Source: Ulota crispa (lineage: Eukaryota > Streptophyta > Bryopsida > Orthotrichales > Orthotrichaceae). Taken from it: a DNA stretch of 64,000 nt. A program made the position numbers and the translations under genes. Position 1 is the first letter of the stretch, and each line of letters begins with the position of its first letter. This document shows positions 10,480-21,502 of this stretch, one piece after another. The stretch spans positions 5,456,001-5,520,000 of the forward strand of contig OY987250.1 of assembly GCA_963920765.1 (NCBI GenBank). The letters run 5' to 3'. The notes beneath the pieces are model-generated. The model ran no database searches. It worked only from the letters and a program-made list of their open reading frames with translations, and was not told the DNA's origin.

Positions 10480-13400
10480 TTATGCATCTCCATGTCTACC
10501 ACCCTTAACATTGCTTCTCCAAGAATCGATGGCTTCCTTGTAAGGAAAAGATTCTAGGGTGTAGTACTTTTGTCCAAACATGTGGACCACAAGTGGGAGG
10601 TGTTTCCCCAATCTGTTTCTTTGGCATGATTTGAGAAACTTCAAATTGGAAAAGCACCACTCATCCTCAACGGACCCAAGTACAAGGGTGCACCCAATTT
10701 GTGCTAGCTTAAAGTATTCTGAGATAAGCTTAGACAAATGCCTTGATTGGGACAGTCTCCTCCAGAGCATCACCAACAGATTGACATTAAGAAGTGATCC
10801 ACAAGCAAATTCTGCGTTTGCCTTCATGGTGACTTTAAAAAGCCCTTGTTGGTTATCCAACAATGATGAAGAAAGCATTTCAAAGGCAGTAAAGGGAAAG
10901 AATCCCGGCTCCCCCCTACTGAGGGCAACGGCCCTACAATAGAATTGCTTCAGCACCTCCAAATGTTTGACAAAACTCTCCTCAGCTCCGGGCTGCCTCC
11001 AGCATTGGGGGTATACAATGCCAAAGGCATCCAAAAGATGTTGTTGAAGAAATCTTTGGTCAAGCTTGTTTGAGAGATTCTGAGCTATCTCTATGTACAA
11101 CAAGAAGACAATGATGCACGCAGCTTCCATTAGGGTATAACCATCATGTATGCAAGCACCAAAGCACCGGGTTTCAAACAGATAAAAGTGATTGCATAAA
11201 AGATAGAACAACTTCTGCCACTTATCAAAGAGATAAAAGTGATTGCACAAAAGAGAGAAGAACTTCTACTCCTAAAAAACTAGTGAAACTGTAACTAGCA
11301 TGTATGCAAGCAGCCAATCACCAGTATCAAAGAGATAAAAGTAGTTTTGTCACACAGAAAACAAAGTTACTCTTCTTAAACAACTGAAGTCTCAACTAGC
11401 CACCCTGAATCCAATGCATACCATGAGAAGAAGTAAACAAGCAGACTTTACAAGACATCAGCAACACAACCAACCTCGGTAAACCACCACAAACCAATCC
11501 CAAATAAAAAGCAAACTCAAACTTAATGGGTCCAAGCAAGACCATAGACAACACGGCCTCCTACCTGCAAAACCAGCAACCAACATCAGTAACATAACCA
11601 AAATGAACAGCAAAAACTACAGATACTTTAATAACATGACTTTTGAGCAGCAGCTTACTCTAATGAGTCTGGCCTATACCAAACTAGCATATGCAAACCA
11701 TCAGCCACTCTAGAGAACCAAAGAAGAGAAGAGTAGAAAAACAAACAAACCTGCAAACTTCCGCTCCACATTTTCTTGCACTTGGTGGAATTGGTTTAGG
11801 TTCACAAACAGGTGCTCTCTAATCACCCTATCAAGGCAGCGTGCAAACACGCTGGTGACCCGGAAGTTGAAAAGCAGGTGTGCTTGTCCTCCTTCACTTG
11901 GCAACTCCTTCCACTCAAGTGGAATATCATTTGACTTCATGTTAACCAAATCACTGTACACTCTGAAATCACCATCACTGTACACTCTGAAATCACCATT
12001 GCTGTAAGAGGTAGATTTATCAATGAAAAGGAGTGCAAGCTCACTTTGGCAAACCTTGATGGCTTCCATGAAATCACAAATAAAGACATCTTGTGATTGG
12101 GAAAGCTTAATCAAGCAATGCACAACATTCAAAAGAAGAACAAAACAAGCCAATGACAGCAAAACCTCTATGTCAATTAGGATGTCAAAATTGTCTGCTG
12201 CAGCACCATTTGGCTTTTGGCTTGGACCGGCTGCCATATCTACACCCATCTTTGCTATCAAGGTCTTGTACTCTGCAAGAACTCTTTGGGCAGGACTTCT
12301 CTTGGAAATCCAACGTGTTTCCACATTTCTAAGCATCTTATTTCCCTTAGTTTGCATGAGATCAGCAAGCTTCTAGAGCTCAACATGGAGCTTGTGGCTG
12401 CGACAGAAATAAGAGTACACAGACTAAAACAAACCCTCTAAATGAGAAACAAGAGAATATTTGGACAAAGTCTCAACAACCAGATTAATCCTATGAGATG
12501 CACAACTTGCCCCCAAGGAGAAGGGGGCCCACTTCTCCTTGATCTGGATAGTAACTCCATTTCTGGGCCCCTGGAATGTGCTTACTCCATCAGCACCAAA
12601 ACAAACAAGTTTGGAGGCTATCTCCTCACAAGTTAGTCCCCCCTCACCAAGCAAAGAGTTCATGATCACATTGGTTAAGTGATCTGCTGTTCTACTCTTA
12701 GAAACGCATGACAAGTGCAGCAAGTGGGGGATTAGTTGCCAATCATCCATAGCATATACATGCACCCCAATCCAAGAAGTGTTATCCACAATAGTGACTT
12801 CGTCAGTACTAATAGATATGAATCTAGCACTTTGAACAACCGACTTCAAAGCAGACAGAACTGAAGCATGCATATGTTCACTCATTTCCCACCCCGAAGT
12901 CTCTAACCAGTGCTTTTTAGGCACATGTTTTATTTGCAAGTGCCTTAGGAGATGTTGTTCACTCTCAAAATCGCACATTGGACAACCATGACACAAAACT
13001 TGGAAAAGACTCAAAAACTGTACACCCTTCCTTTGTGCGTCGCCCTCCAAGCAGACACTAAGCTACTCCAGAATAGTGCCTGGCTGCTTCCGACTAGCCC
13101 ACAAGTTGCACATCTTCAGATGCTTGCATTGGAAATTTGTGAACACATTGCCTTTCTTCAAATGGAGCTGCGGAACCCCATCCACTCGACAAATTCTTTT
13201 TCCCTCATGCTTCTCCAAGTTGTCAGCCTTGGGGACCATGATTATTTTTTGCTTGCTGATACTGGTACAACTGCGGCAGATCACTCCCACCAAGTCACCA
13301 GCACAATCAAACTTCCATTCTGTCCATGCAAAATGACAGGACCAGACTTCCTACCAATGTCTGTTGGTGGTACTGGCAAAAATCTTCTGACGTTTTTGGG

Positions 13401-13650
13401 ATGAACTTGGGCCCTCTAGTTTCTCTTCCTCTCCGGCAGACTTGCCCTCTTGAACGTCACCGTTGTCTACTGTTGCTTCCGGCCCAAGGACAGCACCCTC
13501 GGCATTGTGCAATGCTTCTTCTAGCGACACAACGGTCGTCTCTGAAGTTGGAGAGACGCGCCGTAGGCTGTAAGTAAGATCCCAGAAGCCAGGTTTCCAA
13601 AACACAAGCGCCCACAGGAACAGGCGGGAGATATTTGCCCAGATCATTAG
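10480..13650 (-). pseudogene. hAT-superfamily transposase pseudogene (zinc finger 862-like)
   Basis: This looks like a plant hAT transposase of the ZNF862-like type. In one frame from about 13650 down to 11752 there are, in order: an acidic Ser-rich leader; a BED-like finger (CRSC followed by NLEKHEGKR, about 13260-13200); the start of the RNase-H-like core (SISTDE, about 12800; CFGADG, about 12600; CASHRIN, about 12500); and a region with NVETRWIS (about 12330). An intron donor probably follows KFAG (about 11752). The C-terminal exon ends at 10480 and carries the hAT dimerisation domain, with VEDEWCFSNLKF and RNRLGKHL. Four in-frame TAG codons (13351-13353, 13063-13065, 12424-12426, 12373-12375) interrupt the frame without any frameshift. 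A 27-bp in-frame tandem duplication lies at about 11950-12003 (VYSDGDFR twice). The start codon, the remaining exon borders, terminal inverted repeats and 8-bp duplication were not located. Confidence 0.85.
11170..11290. repeat. Short tandem duplication (agataaaagtgattgca)
   Basis: A block of about 55 bp starting agataaaagtgattgca appears twice (about 11180 and 11230), with a weaker third copy near 11330. It lies at the edge of the C-terminal hAT exon and probably within an intron. Confidence 0.6.
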
Positions 13651-13654
13651 AATT

Positions 13655-15619
13655 ACGGCTGGACCAAAATGACTTCACCCAAAATTTTTTGGGCAATCTC
13701 AACGGTGGACCCATGAATGCCAAGTTACAGCACCTCCACGAACCAGGCAAACCCACACTGTAGGACCTCCAAATGACCCTAAAACCGCATAGGCGCACCC
13801 CCTTGTAGTCTTGCAACCCTAAACCCAAGAAACACTAGCAGTACAAAAGTTGCGAAAGCAATTGCCAAAAAACTTGAAGAGCGCAATGCAAATGAAATTA
13901 GTTTGCACAAGTAAGAGACAAGAAGAGGGGCTTATCTTTAAGTGAACTGCTCCTAGCAGGACTAAACCCTAACACCCTTAGAGTTTTAGACCCTAAACCT
14001 TAGGCGGTAACAGAATTGGAACTTGTAAATCTCGACATCACCAAATTTTCAAATTTAGCCGCCTTGTTTCCAGATTGTAGTAAATGTTGGAGGCATAATC
14101 TGAGCCTTGAGATTTTCAAAACGACCAAGAAGCGGCGCAATTGCCGAAATTGACAACATGGAATGGAATAATGCTTTCTTCAAGCAATTTCTTGTTTCCT
14201 CATAAAATTTCAAGTTTCCAAAATTCAAAATAGCGCCGTGCAGAACTGCAATGAAAGGAAGAACACCTAAGTGACGGCTGCAATAGCAAAGAGAAACAAC
14301 GCCATGGCAGAGCAATAACAGCAGCTCTCAAGCTTACAGCCTTACACCGCGTCTATGAAAGTGAAGGCAAGGGGCGCATTGCAAGGCGCGGACGAGAATG
14401 CTATTGAGCAGCGCTCAGAGCATTGAAGTGGCAGAGACAAAGATTGCTGCTGCAGGAGGTAACTTAGGTAAGGTAAGATCGTAAACCATGCCTGCTAACA
14501 TTTGGTGGCTATGGTTTTGCAGGTAGAAACCCTAGGCGAAATGGAGGGTTGCGATGTAGTAGCTGGAGCTACTTGCGGTAGCAGGGGGGAGCGTGACAGC
14601 GACAAGGAGGAATGACTAATTGAAGCCATCTGCAAAAAGGCAATCTTATCATTATAGCAAGTGGCAATCGCATATCTGGCTGGTAAGATTTTTGGCTACT
14701 TTATCTTTTTTTTTTTTGGTTTCTATAATGTGCTTTTTGTGTACATTCTTGAAATGTCAAAAAAGAGCTAAATTTAGCCAATTCAGAGATCGCTACTTAG
14801 GAGATCTCCATAATTATGTCAAGTGCGGGATTGAGGGAAATAAACACCGTATTTGTTAATTTGGGAAACATAGGTGTCCCACTTTGTACTCCACCTTAAA
14901 CTCAAAAAGTTATCTTAAATTGAATTCAAAGGTATCAGATTTAGTTTGAGCCACTAAGATTTTTTCCCTCACAAATTCCTCCTCTCAGGTGAGGACACGT
15001 GTACAAAAAAAAACGTTAAACTTGGTTTTAGAAAGCCTCCTAAAACTTTTAAATCAAAATTCAAAAGTCCCAAAATGTACCGTTTTTCCCAAATTAACGA
15101 ATATGACGTTAATAATGTTTTCAATGCTTTGCAGAAATTGCTTGATGCTTTGTGTGAATTCTTTGCTGTTCTGCTGGGATATCACGTCGTTTTGTTTTGG
15201 GTAGATATCTTGATATTTTGGATACATTTTTTCATATTTTGCGTATAATGTTCAAAGTTTTGGATGTCTTCAAACGTTTTCCTCTAACGGTTTCTTCTAA
15301 CTGATTTGTTTGGACTTTGGACTATTCGAATCTAGATAGGTATGACGTTCAGTAATAAAAGTTGGATATTCAGTCAAAGTAATCCTGAAAGTATCAAATG
15401 TGAAGAATTCATTGCAAATGGTCCTCAAGACTGTATATATCATTGGTTTTACTACGAAGGAGTGATAGTGCAAAGTTTAGGAGATTTTTACTTTTACCAG
15501 AGGTAGAAAATTACCATAAGAACCAAACAACAAATGATTGAAATATTCTATTTTTTGAGTGTACTAAAAATATTTCTTGTCATGAGTGGCTCAAAATTTT
15601 GAGTGTAACCAATCTGGGG
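13655..15619. other. Unassigned intergenic DNA
   Basis: Sequence upstream of the hAT pseudogene. Short ccctaaa words occur near 13970-14000 but do not form an array. Open frames at 14055-14315, 14620-14859 and 14989-15204 have no known domain. No terminal repeat of the hAT element was found. Confidence 0.45.
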
Positions 15620-15825
15620 TTAACCCTTAAACTTCTAAGCAGCCCGTACACGTTCTTGACAACCACAATAAAAATGAATTAAAAACCTAATCTCTAGTAG
15701 CTATTGCATTTCAAAAGCCATTGTATTTATCTTATACAATAATAATTTTAACTAGTACATTACTTCCTTTGGAGTTACTTCAATGAAGGGTCACGCTTTC
15801 ATTAGTTGTCCTTGAGAGAAGTTAA

Positions 15826-16473
15826 CCCCTCACTGTCCATGGTAGTTTGAAGTATCTTAGAATTTGCTTGAAAGTGAACAAAATGCCGGCATTTTGATCA
15901 ATCTTATCAAGTTTCTCTAAACTGCAATCGTACAAATTTGAAGTAGACATATTAAAGATCACATAGGAAAAGAAATCACAACAATATCATTTATGGATTG
16001 AAAGGTTATAATGTTTGATCGTGAGGGTGTTAAAACTACAAAAGTGATTTGAAGCCTTTCAATCCTCTTTTTGAATCCCAAATCTAAAATTGAGGGTACC
16101 AAAAAAATACGAGTATGTAAAGTACAACATGTGTAACCCCAATCAATTTATGGCTTCTCAAAATCTATTCTATAATTTTTTAAATTGAAATTTTAATGTG
16201 ATTTTTCCTCCAAGTTCTAGTGTACTTGAAGCTCATTTCCAAGAGCCTTCAACACTAGAAAGTGAAGATTTGCAATGGACACCCTTGCACAAAATCTTGA
16301 ATAGACAAATAACTTTAATTCATTTTCAAAATTAGACTCTTGATGTTGAAACTAGACTTCAATTATAGAGTTTAAAAATCATAATAATCACTAAAAAAAA
16401 TCTTGTAGAAAGGTTGAGCATCCCTGAATTAAATTCAAAGAAGCCCGGTTTGGGCCCCTTGGGCAGTGAGGGG
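15826..16473. mobile_element. TTAA-flanked element, CCCCTCACTG ends (648 bp)
   Basis: The left end is TTAA then CCCCTCACTGTCCATGG; the right, reverse complemented, is TTAA then CCCCTCACTGCCCAAGG. The TTAA copies are at 15822-15825 and 16474-16477. Non-coding. A possible older pair of ends, CCCTTAAAC after TTAA at 15620-15623 and cctttaggg before CTAA at 16698, may enclose this element. Confidence 0.85.
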
Positions 16474-16835
16474 TTAACAAAAAATGGCATGCTATTCTTG
16501 CTCCTTGACTAAATAAAACCTATAAAACACCAATAAATTTTGAACTCTATATCCAATTCTAATTTTAAAAACTGGTTTCATGTAGCCCTTGTGAAACTTT
16601 GTTTTTAGTAAAATAAGAAAAAAAAGTTTAAAAATCTCAATAAAAAAAGCATGCCCAAAATCCATTTTGTCCTCAGAAGGGACAATGGGCCTTTAGGGCT
16701 AAACTATGACCTTATTAAGTTTTAAAAAGAGTAGCTAAGTCAAAATAATCATTCCCAATACATAATAGATAAACAAGTTGTTCTTTTAATATTCTAATTA
16801 TAGAATTTGGGTATTCATTAATTTGTTTACAATTA

Positions 16836-17242
16836 AGGTAGGAGCACCTTAATTGGACACGTTTGTTACATCAATTCACAGAGAGTTTGTATGGAGATTC
16901 TGAGAATGTAGAAGGGATAGAAAACCTACAAAGAGTGTTGGAAAATTGTTTTTGGAATTTTCTAAGATCATATGAATAAATTACAAATTGTTGAAGGTAA
17001 CTCCCTAGACACACCTATTGTGGACACTAGACCCCCATTGAATTGCTTGTATTGAAAAGCAAATGTGACATCAAAAAAATCCAATCACATGCTGCCACCT
17101 ACACAATTTGTGTTCCAATACTCAATTATGGTAAAAAACTTTAGCTGACTTGCATGTTTGATTTGAGTAACTGATGGATCTGAAATAAACTCATTTATAA
17201 GTGTTTGAGAACGAATCCTGTCCATTTAAGGTGAACCTACCT
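16836..17242. mobile_element. TA-flanked MITE with AGGTAGGAGCACC ends (407 bp)
   Basis: The left end AGGTAGGAGCACCTTAATTG mirrors the right end, reverse complemented AGGTAGGTTCACCTTAAATG. TA flanks both sides (16834-16835 and 17243-17244). Non-coding. Confidence 0.8.
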
Positions 17243-17244
17243 TA

Positions 17245-18382
17245 CTGCCTCATCCAAGCACGTCATCACAACAAGCTGTATCTTGAAATTACGTAGAGGC
17301 AAATACTTTTAGTTCGAAGCTCACAACAGGGACCCCACTATCTCTACTTCAAAGTCCAACGTTTCATTTTTTTATACTCTCCAAATCACTTTTAATTTAT
17401 TTCTATCCTAAAAAGGCAAAAAGCAGTTGTACAACTTTACAAACTACGCTCAATGTGCAAGCAAACATTTGTTTTTATGATATGTAAAATTTTGAAAAAA
17501 GGTGGACGGCTTACATTTCATTTGAGTCATTAAGTGTTTGAATATGACAAACATTTTAATCAAAACATTACATTCTAGTACATGTTAAGCTAATGCAAAT
17601 TAAACTACTTCAATATATTGCTCAAAATAATGATATCACAACATTAAACATATTGGAGAACATTGTAGCCGTCCATTGACCAAAACTTCACATAAATCTC
17701 CTTGGGCTTCAAAATTATGTGTTTTCGAATTTAAAGTTGTTTTACTTGTCATGCCGGTATCATACACTGTAAAGACCAAATCCAAACCCCAAAATTCACA
17801 AAGCCATCGGTGGTCCTTTTTAAAAGAAACATCATTAAAAACAATAAATGAAACAAAAAAACCGGTTATGGAAAATATCCTTTCAACATCTTATCATTGT
17901 ACTAAGGGCCAATTTTCATGTAGCATCAAAAGTAGAGAATCGCAGAAATAACAAGGGAGCACAAAGCCATGCATAGAAGTGTGTTACAAAACAACAAGAT
18001 CCAAAATCGGAAATAACCTCCATGTAGGTTTCTCCTAAGAAGCGTGGAAATTTTGAGAATTGAGTTTTAAGAAGTCAAAAAAGGCTAATCACCTTGTTCA
18101 ATTTTCACACAACATGAAAGTTTGCCCTAATAACAGAATTTTTACACTAAATTTTGCATTTAGGTTGCACCACATTAATTTACTAACATTTTACACTATT
18201 TACCGGCTCTACAATGATTTTGATCCATAATTACTCCAATAAGGACCTAGCAATAACAATAGCGTTGCAAAAAAACAAACTAGTAGTATCTAAGCCAAAA
18301 ACATGTGAAAGCCCTAATATTTAGAGAGTTGCATGTTCCTCCAAATGGCCAAGCAATTAGCCATGAGGTAACTTTCCAAGAT
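17245..18382. other. Unassigned intergenic DNA
   Basis: AT-rich, no recognisable gene or repeat. The 91-codon open frame at 17676-17951 has no known domain. Confidence 0.45.
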
Positions 18383-19327
18383 AAGGCAACCTAAATGCAC
18401 TTCACTAAATAGTGCATTTAGGTTGCCTTAACAACTAGGTTCCCTTACCATGAAAAGTTACATCATGACTCATGACTTGGCCACTTGAAGCTAGGTGCAT
18501 GTAACTCTTTAGATACTAAGATTTCACATGGTTTACCACGTGGACACAACTAATTTATCTTTTTACAATTGTGTTGTTATTGCCAAGGCCTTTGAAAGTT
18601 GCTTATTGTATTCATTATTGCTGAAAATTACTATAGCACAATAAGTATTTAAATAGTGTGAAATATCAAGCAATGAGTGTGGGGCAACCTAAATGCACTA
18701 TTTAGTGTACACCAAATAGTGCATTTAGGTTGCCTTAACAATTAGGTTGCTTTACCTTGGCAAAGTTACCTCATGACTCACCCTTGGTCACATGGAGGGG
18801 CATGCAACTCTCTTTATACTATAGTAATTCTTGGTTTGTGTAAAGTTCCAACTTTCTTGCTCCATAGCTTTGGCACTTGTTGCTGCACCCAAACCTTACT
18901 TGCTTCCTCCATTGTTTATCACAATAATTATTGACAGAAACTACAGTAATCTTGGTGAATATTTAAATAATATAAAATGTCAAGAAATTAGTATGGGGCA
19001 ATCTAAATGCACTATTTGGTGTACACCAAATAGTGCATTTAGGTTGCCTCAACAATTAGGTTGCCTTACCTTGGAAAGTTACCTCATGACCCACCACTTG
19101 CCCGCTTGGAATTGCATACAATTCTTTGTATATTTAGATTTCACTTGGTTTACAACTTGGATATAGTTAGTTTGTCTTTCTACAGCTTTGTAGTAGTAGC
19201 CAAATCTTTTAAATTTTATTTATTACAATAATTATTGCTGAAAACTACTGTAACAATAGTAAGTATTTAAATAATGTGAAATGTCAAGAAATTAGTATGG
19301 GGCAACCTAAATGCACTATTTGGTGTA
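18383..19327. mobile_element. Head-to-tail array of three MITEs joined at TA
   Basis: Three units of about 305, 312 and 302 bp (18403-18707, 18710-19021, 19024-19325) each begin CACCAAATAGTGCATTTAGG (CACTAAATAG in the first) and end with its reverse complement. Adjacent units are separated only by TA (18708-18709, 19022-19023), and TA also follows the last (19326-19327). A fragment of a further right end precedes unit 1 (18384-18402). The joined ends form strong 50-57-bp palindromes. Interiors are related and non-coding. Confidence 0.85.
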
Positions 19328-19439
19328 GGTGATGTATTTTCAATATTATCATTTTACTTATTATACATTAAAACCTACTTATTGGTACCTCAAAAAATGG
19401 AAAAGATAAACACCTAATTTTAGATTTAATTACCATGTA

Positions 19440-19871
19440 ACTACACTAATAATGGTATTTAGTGTTATGTTACCAATAGTGTTACTTGCACTTTTACTTC
19501 ATTCACTCTAAATCTCAACTAGTTTGCATTTAAAGTTGCCTTCTTTTTGTGCACATCACTCTTTGTTGCCTCCTTTTCTTGTCTTGCACCCCTTGTAGAC
19601 TAAGATTTTGGTTATAACAATAGGAATTTATGTTAGTTGTTTAGATTCTAACTCATAAGTTTAATTTAATTTTTTTTGTTATAATAAAAATGAACCAATT
19701 TCTATCACTAAATGTAAACTTGTAAAAAAACTATTTTCACAAAAATTACTATAGTTGACAAATAGTGTATATGTTGACATATAATATTTGTAACATTATG
19801 AGAATTGTTGACGTTTAGTGTTGGGGTTCGTAATTAGTGTTGCCAACACTAAATACCATTATTAGCGTAGT
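19440..19871. mobile_element. MITE with CTACACTAATAATGGTATTT ends
   Basis: An inverted repeat of about 26 bp lies at both ends: left ctacactaataatggtatt, right aataccattattagcgtag. The interior is very AT-rich and non-coding. Target duplication is unclear. Confidence 0.65.
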
Positions 19872-19874
19872 CTT

Positions 19875-20965
19875 GCCATTCTGTGATAGGGCCCACGTGT
19901 TGCTTACCATGTCTCCTCACTCGCACAGGCTCCGGGCCAGCCATGAGGCCCATGACCAAGTGTCACCTTCGCAATTCCTCAGCACTGCTTTAGCACTCGA
20001 AGCAAGCATCACGTTGAACTCATGCATTTTTCTCGCATTCCTAGACCTTTTCTTGCATTCTCTCAACTTTTTCTTTCATATTCATAGATTTTCTTGAGCA
20101 GTATATATTTGCGAAGAACTCATCGTAGCCAAAGCGGTGCAAGCGAAGAAACTATTACACTTGCCCTTTGCTGAAGCGTTCAGGAGTTGCTGAGATTGTG
20201 TGAGCTATCTGGCACATACATTGCGGCGTATTTTTATTCACAAGTAAGCATGGAGCCTGTTTCTGAACGGAGTCTCTAGCAGTTTGTGAATTTCTACTTT
20301 GAACTTATGTGCTTTGAATTTGACTCTGTTTCTAGAATAAAATTTTGAATTTTGGTCTAGTTTTGTCAACAAAAACTACAATGTCGGTTACTTGTGATTG
20401 ATAGTATGTCGTTTTTGAAATAAAGAGTGATTTCTGGCTTATGGTGTGCTTTGTGAACAGTTTGTACAGACAGAAAGGCTTCTGGAAGGTTCTAGAAGGA
20501 CTTTGATTAAGGCAGATCGTGGCTACAAGGTGTTTATATTATTAATTCAAATATTGCTTACCGAGTAATGAGTGGAAATATCTGCTGAATTGTTCTTGAT
20601 TTGTTGATCCTTTGCGTTCTAGTGCCGTCATTTCAGTAATTAGTGCATTCGGAAAAGTGCTCCTTTTGTAGTGTAGAGATAGGCAGGGATGTTTAAGATA
20701 GTAATTTGAAATTCTAGATCTTCCCGATTTTGCATTTTAGAGTTCAGAGATAAAAAACGGATTTTAATTTTGACATGAGAGCAGTTTGAGATGCTTGTTT
20801 GTGGTCGAAGCGGTTTAGGACAAGCGTAGGAAATGTTATATCTATACCAGTTCGAGATTTTAGAGCTCTGACGGTTCTCTTGCGGTTTGAGTATTTACAA
20901 GTTCTTTGGTTTTAAGGCTTGAGTGTCACGTGTTTGGCACAACTGAAATTCACCAGAATGTCGTA
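19875..20965. other. Upstream region of the LRR gene
   Basis: No coding sequence is recognised. The GTAAGC at 20244 is a plausible donor for a 5' untranslated exon, with ttcag just upstream of 21472 as acceptor. That is inference without transcript support. Confidence 0.35.
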
Positions 20966-21410
20966 AGGTAGGATCATCCATAAGCGTGGACATAAGGGTT
21001 TTGGGGAAGGAAAATCAGTTGATGAAGCAAATAGAGTTAAGTTAGGAAGAGGAAACCAAAAACATTGACATCAATTTGAAAGTTCTGTAAGCATTTGTTC
21101 ACAAAGATTTTTCAGAGTCCTAAATTACTATATGTATAGTTGTGTGTAGGAGATGTCTTTAGTGCTCATACACTCGTAATACTAACTGGAGGAGCTCTTA
21201 AATAGTGACATGGGCAATTCAAAACCATCATGCTAGTCACCAAAAACCATCACTCTATCACCCATAACCATCACTTTGTCGCCCATAAACATTTCTTTGT
21301 CACTCATAACCATTTTATTTAAATTGTCAAATTACTGATACAAGTAAGTATAGTGGTGACACAAGTAGGTGTGGGGATGGGGACACTCAAGGTGAGCGGT
21401 GCTCCTACCT
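20966..21410. mobile_element. TA-flanked MITE, AGGTAGGA family copy 1
   Basis: Ends are AGGTAGGATCATCCATAAGC (left) and, reverse complemented, AGGTAGGAGCACC (right). TA is at 20964-20965 and 21411-21412. The interior carries tandem ataaccatcactttgtc-type units. It is related to 29061-29494 and 57298-57693 but in the opposite orientation. It ends about 90 bp upstream of the LRR start codon. Confidence 0.8.
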
Positions 21411-21502
21411 TATATGATTTTTGTAATCTTCGTTTTTTTCTTCTGACCTGTGTCGTTTCACGGTTCAGGAGGCATTCAAGAATACTCTCGATCAAAGCCA
21501 GT

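Noticed and set aside
12373-13353. TAG reassigned as a sense codon
   Set aside because: The host PEPC gene ends with TAG after its conserved terminus, so TAG acts as a stop; the transposase is simply decayed.
13960-14000. Telomere-like repeat
   Set aside because: Only a few isolated ccctaaa words, also scattered elsewhere (for example near 45030 and 39220); no array.
18831-19166. 111-codon open frame
   Set aside because: It crosses two units of the MITE array and has no domain.
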